This document shows positions 25,759 to 35,670 of a stretch of 64,000 nt of DNA, in pieces. The position numbers were made by a program, and so were the translations under genes. The stretch lies in the NCBI GenBank assembly GCA_027019165.1, contig JALUXC010000008.1:62001-126000 (forward strand), in the 5' to 3' direction. The stretch comes from Pseudophaeobacter sp. Its GTDB lineage: Bacteria > Pseudomonadota > Alphaproteobacteria > Rhodobacterales > Rhodobacteraceae. The notes beneath the pieces are model-generated. The model had not been told where the DNA came from. It ran no database searches and saw nothing but the letters and a program-made list of their open reading frames with translations. Every line of letters starts with the position of its first letter. The first letter of the stretch is position 1.

Positions 25759-28323
25759 TTAATTTTTTGCGTAAGTTGGAGAGGCTTTTCCGATCTTCTC
25801 CCCAATCGCAAGCTGGGCGGCGGCTAATCGCACAGCCGGCACCCGAAACGGAGAGCACGACACATAATCGAAGCCTGCCGCGCGACAGAATGCAATTGAT
25901 TCGGGGTTGCCGCCATGCTCACCGCAGATCGAAAGCGTAATATCTGTGCGTCCCTTGCGCCCACGCTGCACACCCAGCTTGAGCAGCTCGCCCACGCCGT
26001 CCACATCCAGCACATGAAAGGGGTCCTCGGGGAAGACACCCTGCTGCACATAGTTCGACATGAACCGTCCCGCATCATCGCGCGACAGACCATAGGTCAT
26101 CTGCGTCAAATCGTTGGTCCCGAAGCTCAGAAACGCTGAATGAACCGCGATTTCCTCGGCCCTGAGCGCCGCGCGTGGCGTTTCCACCATGACACCAAGG
26201 CGATAGTCGAACTTTTGCCCGCGCTCGGCGCTGACAGCCAGGGCCACCGCATCAATACGCGCTTTGACCAGTTCCACCTCTCGTTTCGCAGAGACCAGCG
26301 GGATCATGATTTCCGGAACAACCGGCGCTCCATCCTTTGAGGCTTCAAGAGTGGCCTCAAAGATCGCCCGCGCCTGCATGTCGTAGATTTCAGGAACCGT
26401 CACGCCCAGGCGCACACCGCGCAGGCCCAGCATGGGATTGTATTCTTCCAGCTCTTCAACCCGTCGGGTCACATCGCTGACCGGAATGCCAAGCGCCTCG
26501 GACAGCTCACGCTGGCCGGATACCGAGGTCGGCAGGAATTCATGCAAGGGCGGATCGAACAGGCGAATACAAACCGGCAACCCTTCCATGATGCGGAACA
26601 GCTCGCGGAAATCGTTGCGCTGCATGGGCAACAGCCGCGCCAACACCGCAGCCCGCCCGGCCGAGGTTTCGGCAAAGATCATCTCGCGCATCACCGTCAG
26701 GCGGCCCGGATCAAAGAACATATGCTCGGTCCGGCACAGGCCGATCCCTTCGGCCTTGAAATTGCGCGCTGTCTGGGCGTCTGCAGGCGTGTCCGCATTG
26801 GCGCGGATGCCCATATCGCGGGCCTCATCTGCCCAGGAAAGAAGCGTCTGAAAGGCATCGTCCTGCGCCGCCTCGAGCATCTCAGGCTCGCCCGCCAGAA
26901 CCTGCCCGCTGCTGCCATCGATGGTCACGATATCGCCGGGACCAAAGACGCGGCCGTCAGGCGCCATCAGTTGTTTGCGCTTGGGCAGGAACTTCATGTT
27001 GGAGGCGCCAACGATGCAAGGCACCCCAAGACCGCGCCCGATGACGGCCGCGTGGCTGGTCATGCCGCCCCGCTCGGTCAGAACTCCGGCGGCCGCATGC
27101 ATGCCGCGCACATCCTCGGGCGAAGTCTCGCGCCGCACCAGAATACAAGGCTCGCCGCGCGCCGCACTGGCCTGGGCATCCACCGCGTTGAACACTAGTG
27201 CCCCCGTCGCCGCGCCGGGGCTGGCTGCGATTCCCGCGCCAATCACGTCCCGTTTGGCGTCAGGCGCAACCTGCCGGTGCAGCAACTCGTTCATCGCATG
27301 AGCATCGACCCGCATCAGCGCCTCATGCGGCGGGATGATGCCATCCTGTGCGAGGGCCACAGCAATCCTCACGGCGGCACGTGCCGAACGGGCGACACGC
27401 ACCCCGTCGAGGATATGAACCGAGCCGTCCTGGATGACAAACTCTACCTGCATTTCCTCGCGCAGGCGCCGCCGCATCAGCTCGGCATGGGTTTTCAGGT
27501 CGGCAAAAGCCGTCGGCGCAAGCTCTTCCAGCGATGGGCCGCGCTCATCTTTTTCCAGGAACAGCGCCCGCGCGCCTGCGCCAAGCGCCTCGCGCCCTTG
27601 CGACTGGCTGAGATAGCGACCTGTCAGCTGCGGCTTGCCGGTGCGCGAATCGACAAGCTGCAGAACACCGGATCCGCATTCGCCCTGCCCCAGCCCAGGG
27701 ATCATCTCCTGCACCACCAGCCCGAGCCCCGCATCCGCAGGCGCACCCTTGGCCTGGCGCAAGAGCCGTGCCGAAGTGCCCTCCCAGGCGCGCGCCATCG
27801 AGCGCAGCACCGCACCCAACTGCTCTGCCGGGTCCTGCGGGAAGGGTTCATCCGTTTCCGCCTCATAGGCCAGAAGCGTTTCGCGCAAGGCATCCGGGCC
27901 GCCATCCTCGACATCGTCAAAGGCATCAGGATCCAGCCGCGCCACATGCACCGCGTAGGATTGCACAAAACGCAGGTACAGACCTGCTGCGGCCTCTTCG
28001 CCGAGGCGCGCGCACAGATCCTTGCAGCGCGCTTCGTTCATACCGATGTTGAGGATCGCTCCCGGCCCACCCCAATCAGGGTCCTCGGACGAAGGGCGCA
28101 CGCAAAGCAGCGCATCCGGCGCAAATGTCTTGAGGATCGCATCTATGTTCGGCAGGTGACCGCTGGCGATCTCATGCACCGCATCAAAGGACAGCGCCAC
28201 GGTCCGCGGCACCGGCAGATCCAGGCGCACCAGCCGCTGTAAGCACTTCGCGCGCCCGCCATGGCTGGAGGTCGCAATCGGAGCTGTCTGCGTGATCAGC
28301 GTGGCCAGGGGCGCGTCGGGCAT
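25759..28323 (-). CDS. Pyruvate, phosphate dikinase-like protein
   Basis: An 854-aa protein with the PPDK domain order: an N-terminal ATP-grasp part, a central phosphohistidine domain (His424 in GGMTSHAAVIGRG) and a C-terminal PEP-binding barrel (GLCRTEHMF near 528, GTNDLTQM, and the catalytic Cys of ICGEHGGNP). PPDK interconverts pyruvate+ATP+Pi and PEP+AMP+PPi. The ATP-binding half is unusual: the usual GGKGANL is HGGRAKCL, and the usual GSGVAFTRNP-like loop reads CGSGVLQLVD. Dikinase activity is therefore less certain than phosphohistidine and PEP binding. It follows glyS by 176 nt on the same strand. Confidence 0.82.
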   Translation of the reverse strand: MPDAPLATLITQTAPIATSSHGGRAKCLQRLVRLDLPVPRTVALSFDAVHEIASGHLPNIDAILKTFAPDALLCVRPSSEDPDWGGPGAILNIGMNEARCKDLCARLGEEAAAGLYLRFVQSYAVHVARLDPDAFDDVEDGGPDALRETLLAYEAETDEPFPQDPAEQLGAVLRSMARAWEGTSARLLRQAKGAPADAGLGLVVQEMIPGLGQGECGSGVLQLVDSRTGKPQLTGRYLSQSQGREALGAGARALFLEKDERGPSLEELAPTAFADLKTHAELMRRRLREEMQVEFVIQDGSVHILDGVRVARSARAAVRIAVALAQDGIIPPHEALMRVDAHAMNELLHRQVAPDAKRDVIGAGIAASPGAATGALVFNAVDAQASAARGEPCILVRRETSPEDVRGMHAAAGVLTERGGMTSHAAVIGRGLGVPCIVGASNMKFLPKRKQLMAPDGRVFGPGDIVTIDGSSGQVLAGEPEMLEAAQDDAFQTLLSWADEARDMGIRANADTPADAQTARNFKAEGIGLCRTEHMFFDPGRLTVMREMIFAETSAGRAAVLARLLPMQRNDFRELFRIMEGLPVCIRLFDPPLHEFLPTSVSGQRELSEALGIPVSDVTRRVEELEEYNPMLGLRGVRLGVTVPEIYDMQARAIFEATLEASKDGAPVVPEIMIPLVSAKREVELVKARIDAVALAVSAERGQKFDYRLGVMVETPRAALRAEEIAVHSAFLSFGTNDLTQMTYGLSRDDAGRFMSNYVQQGVFPEDPFHVLDVDGVGELLKLGVQRGRKGRTDITLSICGEHGGNPESIAFCRAAGFDYVSCSPFRVPAVRLAAAQLAIGEKIGKASPTYAKN

Positions 28324-28499
28324 GGTTTATCCTGAAGTTTCTGCACCGCGGCACTTGCCGCATCTTTGCAGCATAAGCTGGATCGCCTGTGCTGCAAGGG
28401 GGAAGCACCCGTACGATACCGCCTCAAATGACAGACGCCGCGCGATTTGCACGGCGTCTGGCGACACGGGGACCATTCACGCATCCGAGGCGCGTATGC

Positions 28500-30788
28500 T
28501 CACCCTTCGAGGCGGGTAAGGTCGGCAACCTGTCCGCACACCTTGCGGATCTGTCCCAAGAGGTTCAGCCGGTTGCGACGGACGATTTCGTTATCCGAAT
28601 TCACCTGAACCGCCTCGAAGAAGGCATCGATCGGCTGGCGCAATGCGGCCATGCCGCCCATGGCGGCCGCGAAATCCTCGGCCTCGATGGCCGTGGAGAT
28701 CGCCCCACCGCCCTCTTCCAGCGCGTCGAACAGGGCCGTTTCGCTGGCGTCTTCGGCGAATTTCTTGTCAGCGCCAAAGGAATATTCCACCCCATCCTTT
28801 TCCTCGGCCTGGGACAGGATGTTGTTGGCCCGTTTGAAGCCCTGCAGCAGGTTCTCGCCCTCTTCGGTCTTCAGGAAGGCCTCCAGAGCGCGGGCGCGTT
28901 TGACCAGAAGGGTCAGATCATCATTGCCCTCCATCGCGATGCAGGCATCGATCACATCATGACGAATGCCCTGATCGCGCAGGAAGACCTTCAGACGGTC
29001 ATGGAAGAAGGTCAAAAGGTCGCGCGACACATCCGGCAGGCTATCTTTCAGCTCTTCAAGGTGCTTTGGCAAATCACCATCAAAGGCATCCAGAACCGTG
29101 CGCACCGCCGAGCCGAACACGCCGTGATCGGCGATCTCTTCGATCATGTCCTTCAAAAGACCGGTTGCAACCTCATCCTCGCCGTTCTGTTTCATCTCGT
29201 GGCGCAGAAGATGGGCATCGATGTGCTGATCCAGCGGCGTGCGGATATCATTCTCCAGCACCAGACGGATCACCCCAAGCGCGGCGCGGCGCAGGGCAAA
29301 GGGGTCTTTTGACCCCGTGGGTTTCTCATCGATTGCCCAGAACCCCGTCAAGGTGTCCAGCTTGTCCGCCAGAGCCACCACGACCGAGAGTTTTTCGCCC
29401 GGCACATCGTCCGAAGGGCCAAGGGGCGAATAGTGCTGCTCGCAGGCATTCGCGACCTCCTGCGGCAGGCCCGCCGCCTCGGCGTAATACCGGCCCATCA
29501 GGCCCTGCAGCTCGGGGAACTCATAGACCATTTCCGACGACAGATCCGCCTTGGCCACTCGCGCGGCCTGCTCGGCCAGATCCGCATCGGCGCCCACAAC
29601 CGGCGCCAGCTCGCGGGCCAATGCCGCGATACGCTCGATCCGCTCGGCTTGCGTGCCCAGCTTGTTGTGGAATGTCACATTGGACAGCGCTTCGGTCCAG
29701 GCGCTCATGCCGCCCTTTGCGACGCGCAGGTCGTTCTCCCAAAAAAACTTGGCATCGGCCAGACGCGCCGACAGAACCTTTTGATTGCCTGCCAGAATGG
29801 TCGCGCCATGATCGGCGGTCTCGCGGTTGGCAACGGTCACGAACCCTTCGATCCGTCCCGTCTTGGGGTTGCGGACCGAGAAGAACTTTTGATGCTCTTT
29901 CATCGAGGTCTGCAGCACCTCGGGCGGCAGACCCAGAAAATCATCGTCGATCTTGCCCATCAGCACCACCGGCCATTCCACCAGACCGGCAACCTCGGCC
30001 AAAAGGCCCTTGTCCTCGACTACCTCCAGACCGGCGGCAAAGGCCTGGTTGGTGGCGTCATGCCAGATGGTATCTGCACGCTCTGCCGCATCCAGGATCA
30101 CATGGGCGCGCTTCAGCTTGGCGGTGTAGTCCTCAAAGGAGGCAACCGAAAAGGCATCCGGCGCCATAAAGCGGTGGCCCTTGGTGACATCACCCGCTTT
30201 CAGGCCTTCGATCTCAAAAGGCACCACCTCAGCGCCGCCCTCATCCGTCAGAATGCAGAGGATTGATTGCAAGGGGCGCACCCAGCGCAAAGACCCGGCG
30301 CCCCAGCGCATCGACTTGGGCCAGGGGAAGTTGCGGATGGTTGCGTCCAGCACTTCGGCGATGATCTCCGCAGCTGGGCGGCCCGGCTTTTCAAACGACG
30401 CAAAAATCGTTTGCTTACCCTTTACGTCCCTGTTCTCAAAAGTGATATCGTCGACAATAACTTTTGTTCCCACCCCTTCAGCAAGGCTATCAATCATCGG
30501 CAGAGCCTGCGGACTAATTCCGAAAGCGTGTGCGAAACCCTTTAGGGCCGGAAGAGCTGCGCCGACCTTGGGCCCTTTGCGCTCTTCGCGGATGGTCGGG
30601 CTTTCGGCCAGCAGCCCTTCAAGGGCCAGCGTCAGACGGCGCGGGGTCGACAGGGCGTGGGCCGCAGCATAGGTCAGACCGGCCTCGACCAAACCGTCGG
30701 TCATCCGCTTTTTCAGATCCTCAGCCGCACGCGCCTGCATGCGGGCCGGGATTTCCTCGGAGAACAGTTCAATCAGCAGGTCGGGCAT
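28500..30788 (-). CDS. glyS: Glycine--tRNA ligase beta subunit
   Basis: A 762-aa beta subunit of the alpha2beta2 glycyl-tRNA synthetase. The N-terminus MPDLLIELFSEEIPARMQ is diagnostic. The middle has the conserved EFPELQGLMGRYYA and the C-terminal region is the anticodon-binding domain. It works with GlyQ, encoded upstream in the same leftward cluster but separated from it by two genes. It is 9 nt downstream of gltS, so the two are probably translated from one message. Confidence 0.97.
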   Translation of the reverse strand: MPDLLIELFSEEIPARMQARAAEDLKKRMTDGLVEAGLTYAAAHALSTPRRLTLALEGLLAESPTIREERKGPKVGAALPALKGFAHAFGISPQALPMIDSLAEGVGTKVIVDDITFENRDVKGKQTIFASFEKPGRPAAEIIAEVLDATIRNFPWPKSMRWGAGSLRWVRPLQSILCILTDEGGAEVVPFEIEGLKAGDVTKGHRFMAPDAFSVASFEDYTAKLKRAHVILDAAERADTIWHDATNQAFAAGLEVVEDKGLLAEVAGLVEWPVVLMGKIDDDFLGLPPEVLQTSMKEHQKFFSVRNPKTGRIEGFVTVANRETADHGATILAGNQKVLSARLADAKFFWENDLRVAKGGMSAWTEALSNVTFHNKLGTQAERIERIAALARELAPVVGADADLAEQAARVAKADLSSEMVYEFPELQGLMGRYYAEAAGLPQEVANACEQHYSPLGPSDDVPGEKLSVVVALADKLDTLTGFWAIDEKPTGSKDPFALRRAALGVIRLVLENDIRTPLDQHIDAHLLRHEMKQNGEDEVATGLLKDMIEEIADHGVFGSAVRTVLDAFDGDLPKHLEELKDSLPDVSRDLLTFFHDRLKVFLRDQGIRHDVIDACIAMEGNDDLTLLVKRARALEAFLKTEEGENLLQGFKRANNILSQAEEKDGVEYSFGADKKFAEDASETALFDALEEGGGAISTAIEAEDFAAAMGGMAALRQPIDAFFEAVQVNSDNEIVRRNRLNLLGQIRKVCGQVADLTRLEG

Positions 30789-30797
30789 CTGGGATCC

Positions 30798-31997
30798 TCA
30801 GAAGTTCACGATCGTCTGGATGACGATTGCATTGGCAATATCAACAAAGAAGGCGGATACAAGGGGGAGCACCACAAAGGCAATAGGCGATGGGCCATAG
30901 CGTTTGGTCACAGCCGTCATATTGGCAATGGCCGTCGGCGTCGCGCCCAGAGCAAATCCGCCAAAACCCGCCCCCAGAACCGCTGCCCGATAGCCACCAC
31001 CCAAGAGTGGAAAGAGCACAAAGAGAACGAAGACCACCGTAAAGAGAGTCTGTCCCGCCATCACCGCCAGTATGGCCGGACCGAGATCCGCAATGGTCCA
31101 AAGCTGCAGGCTCATCAGAGAGATCGCGAGGAAAATCCCGAGAGAGACCTCGGAGATCAGAGCCAGCGACGGCGTGCGGGCAATCTCGGGGGCAGCAGGA
31201 AACAGAAGCGCACGCAGGTTAGCGATGACGATACCCGCCACAAGGCAGGGCACAAAAAGCGGCAGCTTCACGCCCAGCTCCTCAAGCCCCTCCCAGGCGC
31301 CGTAGCCGAGGATGATCGCAAAATTCAGGTAAAGAAGGCTGCGCATGATGCCATCTGGCGTGATGGTCTGGGGCGGTGCGCCATTGGGCGTCGCAAGACC
31401 CGCAATCGGACCCTGATCCGGGCGATCCGGCGTCAGGGCGTCGCGCTGGATCAGGTATCCGGCAAGGGGACCGCCTACCACAGCGGCAAGAACCAAACCA
31501 AGCGTTGCAACCGCAACCCCCAGTTCCGGCGCGGCGGCAAGGCCGGTTGCGGCCGCGACATCGGGCGCCCAGGCAATCGCGGTTCCATGACCGCCAATCA
31601 GCGCTGCGGACCCAAACAGCACCCCGGCCTGCGCCGGATAGCCGAACATGGCAGCCCCTAGCCCACCGATCAGGTTCTGCGCGAGGATTGTCAGCAGGGT
31701 CAGCCCCAGCAGAATCGCCAAGGGTCGGCCGCCTGAAACAAGATCGCCAAACCGCGCATTGAGACCGATCCCGGCAAAGAACAGCACCAGAAAGAAGTCA
31801 CGCGCCTCCAGTTCGAAGGCGACCTCAATGTCCGAGGCGAGATAAACCCCCATGAAAAACAGCGAGGCCAGCAGACCGCCGCTGACCGCCTCGGGGATAT
31901 TCAAGCGCCTGAGCAGCGCAAGCTTTCGGTTCAGCATTCCGCCGATCAGAAACACCGCCAGTCCCAGGGTCACCGTGATGAAATCGGGAATGAGCAT
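30798..31997 (-). CDS. gltS: Sodium/glutamate symporter, GltS family
   Basis: A 399-aa membrane protein with about 10-12 helices in two inverted halves. The family signatures GGHGTAIAWAP and GFALGATPTAIANM are present at the re-entrant loops. GltS imports glutamate with Na+. It sits within the glycyl-tRNA synthetase cluster, between the DUF6446-like gene and glyS, which is not a usual place for this transporter. Glutamate specificity follows from family membership only. Confidence 0.92.
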   Translation of the reverse strand: MLIPDFITVTLGLAVFLIGGMLNRKLALLRRLNIPEAVSGGLLASLFFMGVYLASDIEVAFELEARDFFLVLFFAGIGLNARFGDLVSGGRPLAILLGLTLLTILAQNLIGGLGAAMFGYPAQAGVLFGSAALIGGHGTAIAWAPDVAAATGLAAAPELGVAVATLGLVLAAVVGGPLAGYLIQRDALTPDRPDQGPIAGLATPNGAPPQTITPDGIMRSLLYLNFAIILGYGAWEGLEELGVKLPLFVPCLVAGIVIANLRALLFPAAPEIARTPSLALISEVSLGIFLAISLMSLQLWTIADLGPAILAVMAGQTLFTVVFVLFVLFPLLGGGYRAAVLGAGFGGFALGATPTAIANMTAVTKRYGPSPIAFVVLPLVSAFFVDIANAIVIQTIVNF

Positions 31998-32040
31998 TGG
32001 CGGTCTTGCCTTCCTTTGACCCGCCCAGCCGGGTGCTGGT

Positions 32041-32571
32041 CTATTCGGTCTCTGGGCGCGGCGGGCAGGCCTCGGTCACGATGGCGCTGCCGTTGTAGAT
32101 CTGCTCACCGCAATTATTAAGCTCGTGCCAGACAAAACCACGCCCCTCCGCATCAATCGCCACGATCCGGTCCACCCCGTAAGAGATGTTCTTGAGGGAC
32201 AAAAAGACTTTGGCCGACCCGTCCTTGAGGGCAGCACCAATGGCCGCCGCATCAAAGCAATCGAACCAACCCGGCGCATTGCGCGGCACGATCAAATCCG
32301 AGGTCGCAAAATCCGAGCCGAGCTCCTGCAGAGTCATGTCTGTTGAGAAACACGCCCGGTAGCGGATCGGGGAGCTGTCGGCATCGATGGCCTGAAAATC
32401 GGCATAGGAAATCGGACGCGGCTCAGAACCGTCCAGCGGCGTCAGAACGACATCAAGGCCGGGCTGCGGCGTCACATCTTCATAGAACCCGTAGACCTGC
32501 AGGTAATACATGGAGACGCCTGCAACCAGCGCGCAGATCCCCAGAACAATCGCTATCACCTTGCCCATCAT
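32041..32571 (-). CDS. Conserved hypothetical membrane-anchored protein (DUF6446-like)
   Basis: A 176-aa protein with one N-terminal membrane segment (about residues 3-22, IAIVLGICALVAGVSMYYL) and a soluble, probably periplasmic part. The soluble part has Cys residues (RACFST, WFDCFD, NNCGEQ, TEACPP), which could form disulfides. I recall such a protein next to glyQ in other Rhodobacteraceae, named DUF6446; the function is unknown. Two adjacent ATG codons are possible starts. AGAGGAAG upstream favours the first. Confidence 0.8.
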   Translation of the reverse strand: MMGKVIAIVLGICALVAGVSMYYLQVYGFYEDVTPQPGLDVVLTPLDGSEPRPISYADFQAIDADSSPIRYRACFSTDMTLQELGSDFATSDLIVPRNAPGWFDCFDAAAIGAALKDGSAKVFLSLKNISYGVDRIVAIDAEGRGFVWHELNNCGEQIYNGSAIVTEACPPRPETE

Positions 32572-32598
32572 GGCGTTTCTTCCTCTCAGGTCTGCCCC

Positions 32599-33549
32599 TC
32601 AGGCGGCCTGACCACCTGCTTCGGTTTGCACAAATGCGTCAGCGCATTGCTTGGCCAGTGCCCGCACCCGACCGATATAGGCCTGTCGTTCGGTCACGGA
32701 AATAACGCCGCGCGCATCGAGCAGGTTAAAAATGTGGCTGGCCTTGATACATTGATCATAGGCCGGGTGCGCCATAATGATGCGCTTGCCCGTCTTGGGG
32801 TCGATATGTGCCTGCGCCAGGATGGTGGTGCATTCGGCCTCGGCCTCTTCAAAGTGACGCAGCAGGACGTCGGTATTGGCGACATCAAAATTCCAACGGG
32901 CGTATTCTTCTTCGGTCTGCTTGAACACATCGCCATAGGTCAGCGGGATCGGCGCATCCGGGTCGTTAAAGGGCATGTCCATCACGTGATCAATGCCAAG
33001 GACATACATCGCAAGACGCTCAAGCCCGTAGGTCAACTCGCCCGAGACCGGCGCGCAGTCATGCCCCCCAACCTGCTGGAAGTAGGTGAACTGGCTGACC
33101 TCCATACCGTCGCACCAGACTTCCCAGCCCAGACCCCAGGCGCCCAAAGTGGGGCTTTCCCAGTCGTCCTCGACAAAGCGGATGTCGTGCAGATCCATGT
33201 CGATGCCGATGGCTTCGAGGCTGCCGAGATACAGCTCCTGCAGGTTCGGCGGCGACGGTTTGATCAGGACCTGATACTGGTAGTAGTGCTGCAGGCGGTT
33301 CGGGTTTTCCCCGTAGCGCCCGTCGGTCGGGCGGCGCGAGGGCTGTACATAGGCCGCAGCCCAGGGCGCCGAGCCAAGCGAGCGCAGCGTGGTCGCAGGG
33401 TGGAAGGTGCCCGCGCCGACTTCCATGTCATAAGGCTGCATGATGGCGCAGCCCTTGGATGCCCAATAGGCCTGAAGCCGCAGGATGATCTCCTGGAAAG
33501 AACGCGGAGCGCCCGTAGAGGCGGAGGCAGCGATGGTGTTCTGGGTCAT
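32599..33549 (-). CDS. glyQ: Glycine--tRNA ligase alpha subunit
   Basis: The catalytic alpha subunit of bacterial glycyl-tRNA synthetase (class II). At 316 aa it has the family length. [18 protein letters not shown] at the N-terminus, the [10 protein letters not shown] motif and [19 protein letters not shown] are all intact. It is the first gene of the leftward cluster glyQ - DUF6446-like - gltS - glyS - PPDK-like, and is divergent from the SPOR-domain gene over about 250 nt that should hold both promoters. Confidence 0.97.
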   Translation of the reverse strand: MTQNTIAASASTGAPRSFQEIILRLQAYWASKGCAIMQPYDMEVGAGTFHPATTLRSLGSAPWAAAYVQPSRRPTDGRYGENPNRLQHYYQYQVLIKPSPPNLQELYLGSLEAIGIDMDLHDIRFVEDDWESPTLGAWGLGWEVWCDGMEVSQFTYFQQVGGHDCAPVSGELTYGLERLAMYVLGIDHVMDMPFNDPDAPIPLTYGDVFKQTEEEYARWNFDVANTDVLLRHFEEAEAECTTILAQAHIDPKTGKRIIMAHPAYDQCIKASHIFNLLDARGVISVTERQAYIGRVRALAKQCADAFVQTEAGGQAA

Positions 33550-33798
33550 GTCAGATCCCTCTCTGGGACATCTTTATGGGTCAGCGAATGCGAGGCTCTT
33601 CCTATGCAACCCCCTGCCAAGCGTCAACGGCTAGTCGTCTCGCCTTTCAAACCAGCCCCGAGAGCAGCTTGGTCACGAGAAAGGTGATGGAATGCTGCAT
33701 CAAGGACTGAATTCCCCGTTTACCAGGAGTTTTCTTTAGGGGGCTAAAATGCTTATGTGCCCGGCAACAAATTACCCCATCGGGATAGAGGTCCTGCA

Positions 33799-35556
33799 AT
33801 GAAAAGAATTACCACCGCCCTACTGCTGGCGTTCACAATGATTACGGTCGCCTTTGGCGGACCCGCCCATGCCCAACAGGCGGGCCAGGATACCGTCTGG
33901 ATCCAGGTCGCCGCGCGGCCATCGCTGACAGAGGCCCAGGCAGAGGCGCAAGACTTTGCCTCGCGCCTGCCAGATGTGGCCGGCTTCACGCTGGGCGCGG
34001 GCTGGTACGGTATCCTGCTTGGCCCCTACACACGCCAGGACGCGGAACGCGTGCTGCAAGTTTATCGCTCCGAAGGGCAAATTCCGCGCGACAGCTTTAT
34101 CGCCTTTCAGGAAAACCTACGCAGCCAGTTCTACCCGGTGGGCGCGCGGGATCAGGCCACAGCGACAGCCCCCGTCCAGCCCGAGGTGGGCAGCCCGGTC
34201 GTGAGCGCGCCTGAGCCACAGGTCACGTTACCAGATGAGACCCCTGCCCAGGCGCGTCGCAGCGAACAGGCCCTCAGCCGCGATGAGAAGAAAGATCTGC
34301 AGATCGCCCTCAGAGCGGCCGGATTTTACAATTCGGCAATCGACGGATCCTTTGGCCGCGGCACACGCGGTGCGATGTCCGACTGGCAGCTCAGCAAAGG
34401 CTTCGAGCCCACCGGCGTTCTGACCACCGCGCAGCGCAAACTGTTGATGGATGACTACAATGCACCGCTGATCTCGGTTGGCATGGCCGAGGTTGTAGAC
34501 ACGCGCGCGGGCATTTCCATGCAGATCCCGGCTGCAGAGGTCGCCTTTGCCCGCTATGAATCGCCCTTTGCCCACTATGACAGCCGTGGCAACCTTGGTG
34601 CCCGTGTCCTCTTGATCAGTCAGCGCGGTGACAAGAACACCCTGTTCGGCCTCTATGACATCATGCAAACCCTGGAAATCGTGCCCCTGACCGGCCCGCG
34701 CGAGCGTGGCAGCGACAGTTTCACCATCGAAGGACGCAATGGTCAGATCGTCTCGTACACCGAGGCCCGTCTGCAGGGCGGAGAGATCAAGGGCTTTACC
34801 CTGATCTGGCCCGCCGGGGATGAGGCCCGCCGCAGCCGTATTCTGGCCGCTATGCGCGAAAGCTTTGCCCGGATCGACGGGGTTCTGGAGGACACCGCCG
34901 GAAGCGATCTGAGCCAAAGCATCGACCTTTTGGCCGGGCTTGAGGTGCGCAAGCCGCGCCTGTCACGCTCGGGCTTCTTTGTGGGACAGAACGGCACTGT
35001 TGTCACCACCTCGGATGTGATTGCCGGCTGCAGCCGCATCACACTGGACCATGGATATGAGGCCACGGTGGCGGTAAATGACCCGGAGAATGGCTTTGCA
35101 ATCCTGCAGCCGGTGGAACGGCTTGCGCCAATGGCCATCGCCGGTCTCAGCATGCAGTCTCCGCGTCTGCAATCCGAAGTCGCCGCCTCCGGATTTTCCT
35201 ATGAGGGGGTTCTTGGTGCGCCGAGCCTGACCTTTGGCACCCTCGCCGACATCAAGAGCCTGGATGGCGACACCGGCGTGATCCGCCTCGATTTGGTTGC
35301 GCAGGCAGGCGACGCTGGCGGTCCGGTTCTTGACGCATCGGGTGCGGTTCTTGGCATGTTGCTTCCGCAGGAAATCAAAGGCCGACGACTGCCTGAGGGC
35401 GTAAGCTTTGGCGTCAATGCCGGCGCATTGCGAGAGGCGCTGATCGCGGCCAATATCCCGATGGCGCCCACAAGCGGCAGCGGCGCGGCCCTGCCAAACG
35501 AAGCTTTGGTTCGCCAAGCCAGCGGTATGACCGTTCTGGTCAGCTGCTGGGAGTGA
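33799..35556 (+). CDS. Exported SPOR / peptidoglycan-binding / trypsin-like protein, protease predicted inactive
   Basis: A 585-aa protein with a signal peptide ending A-H-A (about residue 25). It contains a SPOR-like repeat (W-I-Q-V-A at 33-37 to about 110), a PG_binding_1 repeat (LQIALRAAGFYNSAIDG...GRGTRGAM at about 174-225) and a C-terminal trypsin-like fold (about 390-560). It should sit in the periplasm on peptidoglycan. In the trypsin-like part the His position is Asp406 (TTSDVI), the Asp position appears to be Gly432 (NGFAIL) and the Ser position is Ala506 (GDAGGP). All three catalytic residues are therefore gone while the fold is kept. A binding role is more likely than cleavage. Its own strong terminator follows. 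Confidence 0.85.
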   Translation: MKRITTALLLAFTMITVAFGGPAHAQQAGQDTVWIQVAARPSLTEAQAEAQDFASRLPDVAGFTLGAGWYGILLGPYTRQDAERVLQVYRSEGQIPRDSFIAFQENLRSQFYPVGARDQATATAPVQPEVGSPVVSAPEPQVTLPDETPAQARRSEQALSRDEKKDLQIALRAAGFYNSAIDGSFGRGTRGAMSDWQLSKGFEPTGVLTTAQRKLLMDDYNAPLISVGMAEVVDTRAGISMQIPAAEVAFARYESPFAHYDSRGNLGARVLLISQRGDKNTLFGLYDIMQTLEIVPLTGPRERGSDSFTIEGRNGQIVSYTEARLQGGEIKGFTLIWPAGDEARRSRILAAMRESFARIDGVLEDTAGSDLSQSIDLLAGLEVRKPRLSRSGFFVGQNGTVVTTSDVIAGCSRITLDHGYEATVAVNDPENGFAILQPVERLAPMAIAGLSMQSPRLQSEVAASGFSYEGVLGAPSLTFGTLADIKSLDGDTGVIRLDLVAQAGDAGGPVLDASGAVLGMLLPQEIKGRRLPEGVSFGVNAGALREALIAANIPMAPTSGSGAALPNEALVRQASGMTVLVSCWE

Positions 35557-35586
35557 ATGTGACCCGCTTGCAAGCACAAAAAAGAG

Positions 35587-35619
35587 AAACGCCAGAGCCT
35601 GACCGCTCTGGCGTTTTTT
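35587..35619 (+). terminator. Strong intrinsic terminator after the SPOR/trypsin-like gene
   Basis: A perfect 12-bp stem, AAACGCCAGAGC with GCTCTGGCGTTT, and a 6-nt loop, ending in six T residues. It can also act on the opposite strand (A-rich 5' side) for the converging SDR gene. Confidence 0.92.
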
Positions 35620-35670
35620 GTCCAAGTCACGCGTTGGGAACGCATTGGGGGAACGTATTGGCCCGCCAGA

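Noticed and set aside
28433-28459. 8-bp hairpin AGACGCCG/CGGCGTCT between glyS and the PPDK-like gene
   Set aside because: It lies in the right place for a glyS terminator, but on the minus strand it is followed by GTCATTTG without a T-tract. The evidence is too weak for a feature.
33550-33798. Possible T-box or other leader RNA before glyQ
   Set aside because: T-box leaders are not expected in alphaproteobacteria and no specifier or antiterminator pattern is visible. Only divergent promoter space is likely.
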